A DNA stretch of 64,000 bases from Bacillus sp. NP157 (GCA_018889975.1 CP076546.1:1860001-1924000), one strand, 5' to 3'. Positions 35,880 through 45,401 are shown, counted from the stretch's first letter. Notes: generated by a model not told the origin, from the sequence alone. A program made the numbers and translations.

Positions 35880-36995
35880 ATGCACAATCCTCCGTGTCGC
35901 CGCTTCCTCACCACCAGCGCGACCCTTGCCGCAAGCATCATGGCCGCCCGTGTCGTTGGAGCGCGTGATAATGCGCCAGCCGCCCCTCGCCTTGTCCCGC
36001 AGCGGCTCAAAACTGCGCGTCACAGCACTTTTTACTGGGAGACCGGCCCGGCCGATGGACCGTTGATGGTCTTTATCCATGGTTGGCCCCAGATTGGTTT
36101 GATGTGGCGGGCGCAGATGGAGGCCTTCGCCTCTTCAGGATGGCGATGCATTGCACCCGACATGCGGGGATATGGCCGGTCGTCCGCGCCACGTGCGAGC
36201 AGTGCCTACGCATACCGGGAAATTGTGGCGGATATGGTTGAGCTCCACGACCACTTGGGCGGTAAAACTGCCGTATGGGTCGGGCACGACCTTGGCAGTC
36301 CCGTGGCAGGCGCGCTTGCAGCGATGCATGCGGAGCGATGCCGTGGTGTGGTGTTGCTGTCGGTCCCCTATTTTCCGGACACCTTCGCCCTCGACACGCT
36401 CCGTCCTCTTGTTGACCGAAAGCTCTACCCTGAGGATGAGTATCCGGACGGACAGTTCGACTACTACCGCTTTTACCTCACGCACTTTGACGTCGCCACC
36501 CGCGATTTCGATGCGGACATCCCATCGACACTTTCAGCCATCTACCAGCCAGGTGACCCTTCGTCTGCCGGCAAGATTTATCGGTCGGCGTCCATCAGCC
36601 GGAATGGGGGATGGTTCGGTCCCGCCCATCGTGCTCCGGCGCTTCCGCACACACCTCTATGGCCAGAGCGTGACTTTGATGTCCTCGTCGATTCCTTCCG
36701 CTCCACCGGCTTCCGGCCGGGGAACGCCTGGTACCTCAACGATGAAGCCAATCTCTCATATGTCCACATGGCCCCCAACGGAGGACACGTCGCCCAGCCC
36801 GTCCTCTTCGTCAATGGCGTCTGGGACCCTATTTGCGATGTCACCAGAAACCCGCACCTTGGCAGACCGATGGGGGAGGCTTGCAGCAAGCTGTCGGTCC
36901 GCCACGTCAACGCTGGACACTGGCTTCCGCTTGAGCGCAAAGACGAGGTCGTCCGTGTGATGAACGAATGGCTGCAGTCAAGCGGCCTGGCATAG
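35880..36995 (+). CDS. Exported epoxide hydrolase-type hydrolase
   Basis: 371 residues. The N-terminus MHNPPCRRFLTTSATLAASI looks like a twin-arginine (Tat) signal. The hydrolase domain has HGWPQIGLMWRAQM, nucleophile Asp in VGHDLGSPVAG, an acid in GVWDPIC and His in NAGHWLPLE. It is a diverged paralog of the hydrolase at 33994, but apparently periplasmic. Last gene of the operon. Confidence 0.87.
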   Translation: MHNPPCRRFLTTSATLAASIMAARVVGARDNAPAAPRLVPQRLKTARHSTFYWETGPADGPLMVFIHGWPQIGLMWRAQMEAFASSGWRCIAPDMRGYGRSSAPRASSAYAYREIVADMVELHDHLGGKTAVWVGHDLGSPVAGALAAMHAERCRGVVLLSVPYFPDTFALDTLRPLVDRKLYPEDEYPDGQFDYYRFYLTHFDVATRDFDADIPSTLSAIYQPGDPSSAGKIYRSASISRNGGWFGPAHRAPALPHTPLWPERDFDVLVDSFRSTGFRPGNAWYLNDEANLSYVHMAPNGGHVAQPVLFVNGVWDPICDVTRNPHLGRPMGEACSKLSVRHVNAGHWLPLERKDEVVRVMNEWLQSSGLA

Positions 36996-37160
36996 CCGAA
37001 CGTATTGCGCTGGTTCGTTGGCTACCGTACCACTCGGCTTGTCGCCGGCCCATAACCCTTGCGGTCGGGTCTTGTAGTTTGCCGGCACGTAAATCGCGCT
37101 GGCAAAAAAGAAGGCACCGCCAGCCAACGGTGTCAGGCCGTTCAACGGCAAATGCATCAT
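36978..37160 (-). CDS. Possible small protein, one hydrophobic segment
   Basis: 60 codons from an ATG with AAGAGGGG upstream (MMHLPLNGLTPLAGGAFFFA ...). One hydrophobic stretch could cross the membrane. It overlaps the end of the convergent hydrolase gene by 18 bp. No family recognised. Confidence 0.3.
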   Translation of the reverse strand: MMHLPLNGLTPLAGGAFFFASAIYVPANYKTRPQGLWAGDKPSGTVANEPAQYVRLCQAA

Positions 37161-37221
37161 CCCCTCTTCCACGCGGGGCCGGGACCCGTGCCCGGCGTCC
37201 CCGCATGACCCGGCCGACCCT

Positions 37222-37400
37222 TCATGAATCGTGGAAGGCAGCGCGGACATCCCTGACCATCACACCCGCGCGTTTGACCAGCGCCCGGGGCATGTCTTCG
37301 GACACGCCAGACTCCATGGTCCAGTGCTTCACTTCGTAGTCTTCGTGCTCGTTGATATGCTCGGCATCAGCGGGGAGCGGTTGCTCTTGTCATCACCCAT
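37222..37400 (-). pseudogene. Frameshifted DUF3606-like gene, copy 1
   Basis: MGDDKSNRSPL in one frame, then AEHINEHEDYEVKHWTMESG and VSEDMPRALVKRAGVMVRDV in another. INEHEDYEVKHW with GVS and the V-x-x-x-G helix is the DUF3606 pattern. A single base is missing at about 37362. A similar broken gene lies at 50042. Confidence 0.5.
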
Positions 37401-37700
37401 GGCAACGTGTCTCGGTTGAGACCCAAGCATGGGTGAAATCACAACATTTGCAGTCGTCCGCATATTCGCGCGGGCAGACGGTAGCGGCACGATAATTGTG
37501 CCCATCAAATGCACCGTTTTTTCCTCAAAGATTGCAGGTGCGACGCGACGTATCCGGCTTTTCCAGCCCTTGCCTCGAAAAAGCGCTTGCAATGGCGCTT
37601 CCATGGTGGGAGGTTGGGTTCGAAAACCGCAGGCGTTATCCCTGACGCCCTGTCTCGAGGAATTCGTCCTGGGGTTCGGATTCCCAGTCCGGAAAAGCCA
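37401..37700. other. Intergenic stretch
   Basis: No supported gene. Confidence 0.35.
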
Positions 37701-38204
37701 ATGACACGACCCATGCATCCGGCGCGACTCCTTTTTCACTGCATTGACGGCGGCGGCAACGCCGTCGAGGCAAAGGTCAACGCAGCATTCGATGGGCGCG
37801 TTGCGCGTTGGGTGTGGCATGCGTCCATCCAATGCGACCAGTCCCCAACGGCTTACATGCTCGGCACTTCACCAACCCTTGATGACGTGACGATGGACGT
37901 CTGTGCCCAGGCTCGAATGGTCATTCTTGGCGAGGACCTTGCCGAGCCAATCATGCGACCAGGCCGCAGCCGGGTCCTGGAAGGGCCGTTTGTCCATGCA
38001 AACGGCAGGCCCGGGCGGTTCCGGGCCGAGCGAAAGACGGACGGCACCATCTTGACGGTTGAAATCGTCAACGAAGCGGGCGAGTGTTTTGAAAGCCTTG
38101 AATTGCCTTCTTTGACAGCCATCGACCGTGCGTCGACTGAGGCGGGTGCGATGGAAGTTATTTACGAACTTCTACACCGGCGGTATGGAGCAACAGTCGG
38201 ATGA
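37701..38204 (+). CDS. Orphan family A protein, copy 2
   Basis: 167 residues, paralogous to the protein at 21130 along its whole length (WVWHASI, DVCAQA, RAERKTDGTILTVEIVNEAG, ESLELPS, LLHRRYG). No domain recognised. Unlike copy 1 it is not followed by an XRE-like gene. The ATG at 37701 has GGAAAAG upstream. Confidence 0.6.
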   Translation: MTRPMHPARLLFHCIDGGGNAVEAKVNAAFDGRVARWVWHASIQCDQSPTAYMLGTSPTLDDVTMDVCAQARMVILGEDLAEPIMRPGRSRVLEGPFVHANGRPGRFRAERKTDGTILTVEIVNEAGECFESLELPSLTAIDRASTEAGAMEVIYELLHRRYGATVG

Positions 38205-38533
38205 CGATTTAGCCACTTGCCGCCCCCAAGGATCGTCACCGCAGAGAGAACCTCGTCCGTGTTCTCCGTGAGTCTGGCACGGAGGCAATGACGGGCTGAC
38301 ATCACATGCCGAAGCCCTCGGCGCGAATGGATGCGTTATCGCCCTGCCCTCGTTGATGACCGGTTTCCACCGGTTCGCACGCTTTATCGAGTAAGGTCAG
38401 CGGGCCCCGCCGATGGCTGCTCGGTAACCAAGCCGGGGATCCGTCGGGACTCGGGCTCGGTGGAGGACGGCGGCTTCTTCGCCATGCCTTGACGCACAAA
38501 CCGGTTCACTATGGGCCTCATCGGGAGCCACGT
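38205..38533. other. Intergenic stretch
   Basis: No supported gene. Confidence 0.35.
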
Positions 38534-39292
38534 TTGCGCACGTTCACAGACCTGACATCGCCAGTTTGGGTGCCTGGGCGTCTACCGGACCCGCTTCACC
38601 TTCGCGGTCTCCAGGTGTTTCTGAATGCGCTGTCCGCGCCAGTCCCGCCAGCCGGTTCATACGGACGCCGCGCGTCGGGCTTCGAACGCACGGTGCTCGA
38701 AGCTGCTGACGATGCCTGCCGGCGATGGGCTGGGCAGCCGCCAGAGCTGCTCTCTGTCTTTTCGACTCATTCTCGCGACGCCGACGCCGTCGACAGAATG
38801 ATGGACACGCTGAGCACAGCCCCGCGAAACCTTTCTCCGTTGACCTTTATCCGGACACTCACCGTCAGCGTCGCCGGCTCTTGGACGCAGCGGGCAGGCA
38901 ACCACAGGGCCACCACGACAGTGACCGCAGGCGAAGCCAGTTTCGGCGTAGGTCTGCTCGAAGCTGCGGTCCTGACAGTTGCCGAAGCCCGTCCGGTGCT
39001 CTACGTTTTCTGTGATATCCCGCTTCCAGCGTCACTGAGAGCGCTTCGACCGGAAAGTACGCCGCTAGCCGCCGCGATGGTCATCTCGCCGGAGAGGAAA
39101 GGTCCATGCCGACGCCTGAACCTCGAGTTCGGGCGCGGACGGGACGGGCCGGACGCGACCGCGGAAGAGGTCTTGCACGCCCTTCGTGCGCCGACGGGAA
39201 CGCGGGGCCGCGGGCTGTCTGTTCCAACTGCACCTCACACCCAGTTCCTGCTGCATATTGACGCTCCCCTCCCCCAAGTGTCCCGACCATAG
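38534..39292 (+). CDS. Beta-ketoacyl synthase N-terminal-like protein
   Basis: 252 residues. LLSVFSTHSRDADAVDRMMD, NLSPLTFIRTLTVSVAGSW, VTAGEASFGVGLLEAAVL and VLYVFCDIPLP follow the Ketoacyl-synt_2 pattern (chain-length-factor-like proteins of aryl polyene/FAS-II type clusters). The active-site Cys of true ketosynthases is absent, as in that family. No ACP, ketosynthase or other partner is nearby, so it is an orphan. The TTG at 38534 follows GGAG; an earlier TTG (38489) is possible. Confidence 0.55.
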   Translation: MRTFTDLTSPVWVPGRLPDPLHLRGLQVFLNALSAPVPPAGSYGRRASGFERTVLEAADDACRRWAGQPPELLSVFSTHSRDADAVDRMMDTLSTAPRNLSPLTFIRTLTVSVAGSWTQRAGNHRATTTVTAGEASFGVGLLEAAVLTVAEARPVLYVFCDIPLPASLRALRPESTPLAAAMVISPERKGPCRRLNLEFGRGRDGPDATAEEVLHALRAPTGTRGRGLSVPTAPHTQFLLHIDAPLPQVSRP

Positions 39293-39409
39293 GCGATATC
39301 GTCCAGGGCGCACGCGCCCGACCTTTCGGGCGTTACCTAGCTGTCATGGGTAACCGGCGACCAGGACGTCCATGTTGTCAGCGAAAAGTCCGGGTGCTTG
39401 ATGCGGGCA

Positions 39410-40141
39410 TCAGGGTTCAAGCCGTCGAATCAGGTTTTGCGCATCCGGAACGGCATGTCCGGCGGCGGTGTTGTCAAAAATGCACCATGCAGGCTCGCCA
39501 AGCGTAACCGCTTTTTGCAGTTTCGCGGCCATCGCATCTAGGACCCCGTCGCCATAGGATGAGTAGTATGTTCGCGGCGATCCATGGAGGCGGCAGTACA
39601 ACATGCCTGTTGGCTGAAATGGCTCTGCGTCCGCGACCGGGATGGGGTCGGCCCATACCGGCGATACTCCGGCGCCGTCCAGGACATCGCGCCCCTGTGC
39701 CGTGAACCACGACCGGTGCCGGGGTTCGCACACGATGTGTGCAGGCGTGCGATTGCGGAGTTGGGAGAAGAACCGGAGCACTGTTGGCACGGCGAGCTCA
39801 AGTCCCGGCGGCAGCTGGACGAGGATGCATCCGAGACGGTCGCCGAGACCGTCCGCTTCGTCGAGGAAGGTACCCAAGGCCCTTTCACATCCCTCAAGCC
39901 CGTGGGTGTGGGTAATCAACCTTGGCATTTTGATGCTGAAGCGGAACGATTCGGGCACGCTTTGTGCCCATCTGACATAGGTTTTCCGAAGGTGCTGACG
40001 ATAGAACGACGAGTTGATTTCCACGCAGGAAAAGACTTGCGCGTAGCGTTCGAGGTGGCTCCCTTCCACCGGAAAGAGGTGAGCTGCCCGGCGCGGCAGG
40101 GACCACCCGGCGCACCCCACCCGTGGTTTGGTTTCTTGCAC
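39410..40141 (-). CDS. DUF72 family protein
   Basis: 243 residues, a TIM-barrel-like DUF72 (YecE) protein: VGCAGWSLPR at the start, VEINSSFYR, FRFSIKMPRLITH, CILVQLPPGLE, VCEPRHRSWF and CRLHGSPRTYYSSYGD are all family blocks. Biochemical role unknown. The GTG at 40141 gives the family length; longer frames exist upstream but share no similarity. Confidence 0.88.
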   Translation of the reverse strand: MQETKPRVGCAGWSLPRRAAHLFPVEGSHLERYAQVFSCVEINSSFYRQHLRKTYVRWAQSVPESFRFSIKMPRLITHTHGLEGCERALGTFLDEADGLGDRLGCILVQLPPGLELAVPTVLRFFSQLRNRTPAHIVCEPRHRSWFTAQGRDVLDGAGVSPVWADPIPVADAEPFQPTGMLYCRLHGSPRTYYSSYGDGVLDAMAAKLQKAVTLGEPAWCIFDNTAAGHAVPDAQNLIRRLEP

Positions 40142-40431
40142 CGGCCATCCAACCTGTGCGGGTAAAGACCCGCGATGGGAATTGTAGGCGCCTTCGACCC
40201 GGAACACCTCCGAAAAAGTCGCGCCGCGAGAGCCGACCATGGGCGGGGCCGCCGTCCAGCAGGAGGTGGCCATCACGGCCATACAGCCGTTTGCCACCCG
40301 TCGCGCGGCAGCGGCTGCCCGGCACCGTTGGCGCCCCTTGGCGGAGGCGTCTGGTGGATTCGCTGCTCCCCTGCTCCGCACTGGTCGGATAGTCCGTTGG
40401 ACGGTACGATCGGCCTGTCAGCCGCCAGGGA

Positions 40432-40692
40432 ATGACAGTCATGAAGTCACGAATACGCGCTGCCGAATACTTTGTCGTGGTCCGGGATGACGACCAGACC
40501 ATCGTTGCTTCCACGATGACGCTTGCCGGTGCGATGGCCGTCCGCGACAAGACGGTGCGTGAGTCAGGTGACGGGCACAGTTGCCTTCCCGCAAGTCAGG
40601 AACTCGCCGAGGAATTCACCAGTTGGCGATGGCGCACGGAGATTGTCGAGCGGGACGGCATTCCCACGCCCGTCGCTGTGGTGGCCCGGTAG
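40432..40692 (+). CDS. Small hypothetical protein
   Basis: 86 residues (MKSRIRAAEYFVVVRDDDQT ...), a strand-helix-strand pattern with two Trp near the C-terminus. No family recognised. The ATG at 40432 or 40441 is possible; CAGGGA lies before the first. Confidence 0.5.
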   Translation: MTVMKSRIRAAEYFVVVRDDDQTIVASTMTLAGAMAVRDKTVRESGDGHSCLPASQELAEEFTSWRWRTEIVERDGIPTPVAVVAR

Positions 40693-40756
40693 CATGGGCC
40701 GAGGCGACGCATTGCAGCGACGACGCTGCACCAGCCGCGCATCAGAAGTCTGAGCC

Positions 40757-40969
40757 GTGCGCCGAGAACCGGTCGACTCGTCAGTGCTCGCCTCCGTCGG
40801 CTACGACCCGGATTGCCACATCCTTGAAATCGAGTTCCGATCGGGTTCGGTCTACGCTTACGACGATGTCACGCCGGGGCTGCATTTACGGCTGATGACG
40901 GCGCCCTCAATCGGCAGCTTCTTCGACGCCGAGATTCGGGACATCAAACCGTTCCGGCGCGTCCGCTAG
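40757..40969 (+). CDS. KTSC-domain protein
   Basis: 70 residues forming one KTSC domain: VDSSVLASVGYDPDCHILEI, EFRSGSVYAYDDVTPGLHLR and SIGSFFDAEIRD. KTSC is found alone in many small bacterial proteins and resembles a segment of lysyl-tRNA synthetase; it is thought to bind RNA. The start is GTG. Confidence 0.85.
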   Translation: MRREPVDSSVLASVGYDPDCHILEIEFRSGSVYAYDDVTPGLHLRLMTAPSIGSFFDAEIRDIKPFRRVR

Positions 40970-41320
40970 ACGGCACCACCCAAGGACACTGCGCAACCCA
41001 GGGACACAGGCGGGTGGAGGTGATGCCCCGGAGGCAGCCGTCCATCGACCCGGTGTTCCTGCGCAGCTGCGCGATTCACGCGAGACACCCGACCCAGCCA
41101 AACGAGGGAGCTTGTCGACTTTTGACAATGGACATTGACCCAACGGCGGAGGCGGTCTTCCCAGGGACGCGACAGCTCCGCTCCATGCAGGCAATGGCCG
41201 GCAGGAAAGCGTCCCCGACGCGCTTTGTGCGTTGTCGAGCAACCCGAAGCCCCATGCATGCCAGAGGTTGAGGCCTTGGGCTCAGCCGGACCGGCGATTG
41301 CAGCTTGTCCAAGCGAGTTC
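40970..41320. other. Intergenic stretch
   Basis: No supported gene. Confidence 0.35.
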
Positions 41321-42309
41321 TCATCGGACCCTGCCGCTCGACGGACGCTCACGGTATTCGCCCGGCTGGAGAGCCATGTGTCGCACAAAGGCGCGGCGCA
41401 GGGCCTGCTCATCACCGAAGCCAGTCAGTGCGGCAATACGCTTTACCGGCTCCGTTGTCTCGTCCAGCATCGTCGGGCCGCATCGACCCGGAGTCCTTCC
41501 ACTGCTTTGGCCGGAGTCCGGCCCATGCGTTTTTGATAGACCCGCGCAAAAGTTCGCGGCGCCATGAAGGCGCGTGCCGCGAGTTGTTCCACACGCAGGT
41601 CTTCTGTCAGGTTCGCCGCCATCCAGGCATGCAGATCGTTGAAAGTGTCGCCGCCGGTGGCCTGGGCTGCGAGCGGGGTGCTGAACTGCGACTGGCCACC
41701 CGATCGCTTGAGGAACACCACGAGTTGCCGCGCAACGTCGATCGCCACGCGGTGCCCATGGTCTTCCTCGATAAGGGCAAGGGTAAGGTCGATGCCCGCC
41801 GTGACACCGGCCGAAGTCCAGACGTTGCCATCCTTGACGAAGATGCTGTCGGCGTCGACGCGGAGCGCCGGATACGAGCTTGCCAGACGGCTGGCCCATT
41901 GCCAGTGTGTGGCGGCGCGACGGCCGTCGAGTTGCCCGGCCGCCGCGAGAAGAAACGCACCCGTGCACACCGAGCAGACCCGGCGGCATCGCGATGCATT
42001 CGCGGCGACCCACGCTGCGACAGCGTCGGAGACCTGGTACGTTTCGTCCCGGCAGCCACCGGGGGCGATGAGGGTGTCAATGTCGCGCCCCTCGAGCGAT
42101 GCGAGCCCCTCGGTCATGACCTGGAGGCCTGCGCTCGTCGTCACCAGACCGCCAGATTCGGAGGCCACGACAAGCTGATAGCGTGGCGCCTGCCCGACAT
42201 CCAGCCGATTGACCGTATGCAGGGCCTGCATGGGGCCGGTCAGGTCAAGCACATTCATCTCCTCGTGGGCCAGGAGGACGATGCAGCGGGGCGGAGAGGT
42301 GGACGGCAC
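41321..42309 (-). pseudogene. GlxA-family regulator with a frameshift
   Basis: DJ-1/PfpI-like domain (CIVLLAHEEMNVLDLTGPM, RVCSVCTGAFLLAAAGQLDG) plus AraC-type domain (VEQLAARAFMAPRTFARVY). After GLRVDAAR the frame breaks; the expected remainder MLDETTEPVKRIAALTGFGD and EQALRRAFVRHMALQPGEYR continues in another frame to 41321. One missing base near 41486 explains it. As it stands the frame stops at 41443 without the second recognition helix. GTG start, 15 bp after the DJ-1-like lipoprotein gene. Confidence 0.75.
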
Positions 42310-42324
42310 AGGCTGCCTGCTTGG

Positions 42325-43470
42325 TCAGGGTCGGGCGGGTTGAGGATATTCGAAGACCAGTGCAACGCCCCTGGCTGTTGCCCGGCCGTACCGCTGCATG
42401 ATGCCATCCAAAGCGGTATCGAGCGCGGAGGCGGGCTTTTCGTCCGGGGCCACCACAGGAGCGGCGACCTGCTTCGCAGGGGTGGTGCCAGAAAGCAACG
42501 CGAGCCCGTGGCTCGTCGTCACGGAGGCCGCGCCGCCTGTGTCGACGAAGACCTGGCTCCGGCCGGTGGAGGCGTAGGCATCGATGGTCAGCGCGAGGCT
42601 CACCTCATCGGCGCCTGGCTTGGCGAGTACGCGGATCGTCTCGGGGCGGTGCCACCACCGGTTGCCATATGCGACCGTCGCAAGCGGCCACGCGGTGCTC
42701 AAGCGTCGCGGCTTGAATGCCTGGGTATCATGATGGGGCGACCAGTCATTGACGCCGAGTGAATGCGCGACGCGCCCGGCTTCGGCGCGACCGTGAAACG
42801 CCTCAATGAGCGCGATGGATGCCGGGACGGCCGCGCTGACGCCGGTCGTGGAAATCCAGGGGCCATCTGCCATGAACCGGCGATTGCGCGTCCAGTGAAT
42901 CGCGGGGTAGGTCCTGTTGCGTTCGTCCTCGGTAGACCAGTGCGCGGTCGCGGACCGCCCGTCAAACAGGCCGGTTTGCGCAACAATCAGGCCGCCGTTG
43001 CAGATGCTGACGAGGGTGGCGCCCTTGCCTGCTTGCTCCCTGAGCCACGCCATGAGCGCTGCTCCCGACGCCTGCGCTGGCACGACAACAACATCAGCAC
43101 CTTCGGGAAATGCGCCGTCGAACGCCTTGACCGTCGCTTGCAGGCGCAGACCCGGTCCCGGGGCACCCATGTCGGTGAAGGTGGACACCTCGGCGTCGTC
43201 CATGGCGATAGCCCGGACATCGAGACCGGGGTCACGCGAGAGAATCCCGAAGGGCACAAGCAAATCGCTCAGTTCCACACCTGGGTTGTTGGCGACAACC
43301 GCGATAAGGGGCCGCTGATGGCCGGGGCGTGCTTGCAATGGCGGGATGCCTGGAGCGCTGTATCCCGAAGGAGACTGCGGCCGCGGAGCCCCGGCGCTGC
43401 ACGCGGTGAGGGTGAGCCAGACGAGGCCGGAAAGCCGGGGCCAGGAGCGGTCGAACCAGGAGCGTTGCAT
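42325..43470 (-). CDS. DJ-1/PfpI-domain lipoprotein
   Basis: 381 residues. The lipoprotein signal (LVWLTLTACSAG, Cys about 20) is followed by a DJ-1/PfpI-type domain (LIAVVANNPGVELSDLLVPF; VVVVPAQASG; LVSICNGGLIVAQTGLFDGR, with Cys at the nucleophile elbow). It lacks the AraC domain of the GlxA regulators beside it, so it is a membrane-anchored single-function relative. The C-terminal 130 residues are not assigned. It heads an operon with the downstream regulator gene. Confidence 0.78.
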   Translation of the reverse strand: MQRSWFDRSWPRLSGLVWLTLTACSAGAPRPQSPSGYSAPGIPPLQARPGHQRPLIAVVANNPGVELSDLLVPFGILSRDPGLDVRAIAMDDAEVSTFTDMGAPGPGLRLQATVKAFDGAFPEGADVVVVPAQASGAALMAWLREQAGKGATLVSICNGGLIVAQTGLFDGRSATAHWSTEDERNRTYPAIHWTRNRRFMADGPWISTTGVSAAVPASIALIEAFHGRAEAGRVAHSLGVNDWSPHHDTQAFKPRRLSTAWPLATVAYGNRWWHRPETIRVLAKPGADEVSLALTIDAYASTGRSQVFVDTGGAASVTTSHGLALLSGTTPAKQVAAPVVAPDEKPASALDTALDGIMQRYGRATARGVALVFEYPQPARP

Positions 43471-44018
43471 GTCATGCACACCGTGGGAGGGCAGCCGATT
43501 CTCCCGTCCGGACCTCTTGGGCGGCCATGCCTTTGTACATTCAAATCCTGCCAGGTCATGACGATCCCGGAACGCGCCAGACAAGACACCCGACGACCGC
43601 CGTCCGTGGCAGCGGGGGTTGTCTGGAAGACCGCGTTTGCGCTGGAGCCTTCGTGCGGACGGTTGCCATAGCCATCCGACCTGACGTCGTGTGACAGGGA
43701 TGCAGCCGCGCTCCTCCATGCCTGACGGCCTTGGCGGCACCGACTGACCCTCCCCGGGGCACGTGGGTTGGCAGCGGTGAAACGGTCGACTACCCTAAAC
43801 AGGCCATGCGTGAGCATCGCAGGCCATCCCGCCTCCTCGGCTTGGCCCCCTACTGGTCATGGATGACTCCGGCCCGCGGCGTCTGACATCGTCGCGGGCC
43901 GGTTTTCCGGCGGCTGTCGCGGACCGCAATGTCTCCCGTCACACCATGTGATTTGCCGGAAATGACCCTATCCGCCACGGGCATGCCGTGATGGGATGGG
44001 GGAAATCAGGACAAAGCC
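43471..44018. other. Intergenic stretch containing an orphan terminator
   Basis: No supported gene in 548 bp, but a plus-strand terminator at 43869-43906 suggests an unannotated transcript. Confidence 0.4.
43869..43906 (+). terminator. Orphan intrinsic terminator
   Basis: CCGGCCCGCG/CGCGGGCCGG 10-bp stem, 14-nt loop, then TTTT. There is no plus-strand gene upstream for more than 2 kb. Confidence 0.6.
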
Positions 44019-44255
44019 ATGCGCCAGCGATACCTATTGCCTCCTGCCGATCTCATGACACTTCGTCAGCTCGATGACACCTCGTTTCTTGCCACCCGAT
44101 CACTCGATCGCGGGTGCTGCCTGCATCTGTACGCACTGGCCCTGGTGTCTGAGGATCCGGATGGATGGTGGCGCATCACGGCGCTGGGACGACATGCGCT
44201 TCAGTACGCCGCCGATGATGGAGCGACCCCAGCCAAGGATGCCTTCGCGCCGTAG
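44019..44255 (+). CDS. Small hypothetical protein
   Basis: 78 residues (MRQRYLLPPADLMTLRQLDD ...). The middle part DPDGWWRITALGRHALQYAA resembles the end of a winged-helix domain, but the fold is not certain. No family recognised. Confidence 0.45.
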   Translation: MRQRYLLPPADLMTLRQLDDTSFLATRSLDRGCCLHLYALALVSEDPDGWWRITALGRHALQYAADDGATPAKDAFAP

Positions 44256-44362
44256 GCCAACCGGGCCCGACACCGCTTTGGTTTCAGAGAGCGCAGGGAT
44301 TGAGATGCGCCGACATGTGCTGCGTCGCGACCTTCAACAGTCAGTGAGATGGCGCAACCGCT

Positions 44363-44620
44363 TTAATTGTCCAGTGCACAGCTCGGGATTCGATCCAGCC
44401 ATCCACTGGGCCGCTGCATCGCCCACTCGATTTCTCTCGCTTGCCTGTCGTTGATGAGCCCGTTGGCGAGCAGGCCGACCAATTGGCTACCCGAAACGAT
44501 GCCAAGGATGCGACCGAGCGTCGCCCACGCCACAATACCATCGTGGCCCAACTCGGCCATGAGGTACCGCAAGTTCGCCCTTCTCAGCGGCTGCAAGTCT
44601 GGTTCGGAATCAAACGTCAC
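44363..44620 (-). CDS. Small XRE-like (family B) protein, copy 2
   Basis: 85 residues. RRANLRYLMAELGHDGIVAW, LGRILGIVSGSQLVGLLANG and AREIEWAMQRPSGWLD match the other island copies (21642, 45559, 47761). Likely a helix-turn-helix DNA-binding protein. GTG start, with no clear ribosome site. It has no evident partner gene on the same strand. Confidence 0.6.
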   Translation of the reverse strand: MTFDSEPDLQPLRRANLRYLMAELGHDGIVAWATLGRILGIVSGSQLVGLLANGLINDRQAREIEWAMQRPSGWLDRIPSCALDN

Positions 44621-45143
44621 GGGTGGAGGCCCTGGTCTGCCGGTGACACCTCACGCTACGTCAGCGACAGGTGCCGTGCAACTGTCGTGCGGCTGACGCA
44701 AAAGGGCCCGCGTCGCATTTTCCAGCGATGAGACGACGGACAAATGAGGACGGAACAGCTACATCCCGCCGTTGCGGCCGGCCTCACATCCCAACGTCTT
44801 GTGGACTGTGCGACCCGGATGCGACGCGGCGGACTCGGCGTCGGTGGATTCCAAGCGAAAACCGTCCAGCACCGCTGTCGGCAAGAGGGAACAGGGGTCC
44901 GTGGACCTTGGCCGCTCGTTGTCTGTGTGGGACCTCACTTCCCCCGTCGATATTCAGGCCACCCGGCAACCATCGTCGAGCGGCAACCATCCCACCGAAA
45001 GATGAGACCGGCAGGGGTGAGTTCCGAGTGCCGGTCGGAGACGCGGCATGTCGCGCGCCGCGTCAAATCGTCGGCACCTTCACACCTGCATGTCCGAGCG
45101 CGCCTAGACTGCACCTTGGGGCCACGTCACCGGGAGAGGACCC
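44621..45143. other. Intergenic stretch
   Basis: No supported gene in 523 bp. Confidence 0.35.
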
Positions 45144-45401
45144 ATGGGAACACAGCGTCTCTTAGACGATGTCGGCATCCTCCATCGCTGCATCGACTCG
45201 GGCGATCTTGAAGAAGCGCTGTACCGGGTCCAGCAAATTGAGCATACGGCCGATGCAATGGGCTGTGGCGAAGTCAGCTCTGCTGCCCGAAATGCCCTGC
45301 GATGTCTTTGCACCACCAAGGCAGGAACGGTCGGACGGCTGCATGCGGCACTGATTACCCTCGTTGCCGCCATCGAGCAGCTTTCGACGCCCATTGTCTG
45401 A
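45144..45401 (+). CDS. Small helical (family C) protein, copy 1
   Basis: 85 residues, all helical (LHRCIDSGDLEEALYRVQQI, SSAARNALRCLC, LHAALITLVAAIEQL). It shows resemblance to the protein at 47063 (DLDEARFR, VSVAAAAHDVLMAL, GVAVLALAKAL). The layout could be a degenerate Hpt-like bundle, without the phospho-accepting HxxKG. GAGAGGA precedes the ATG. Confidence 0.5.
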   Translation: MGTQRLLDDVGILHRCIDSGDLEEALYRVQQIEHTADAMGCGEVSSAARNALRCLCTTKAGTVGRLHAALITLVAAIEQLSTPIV

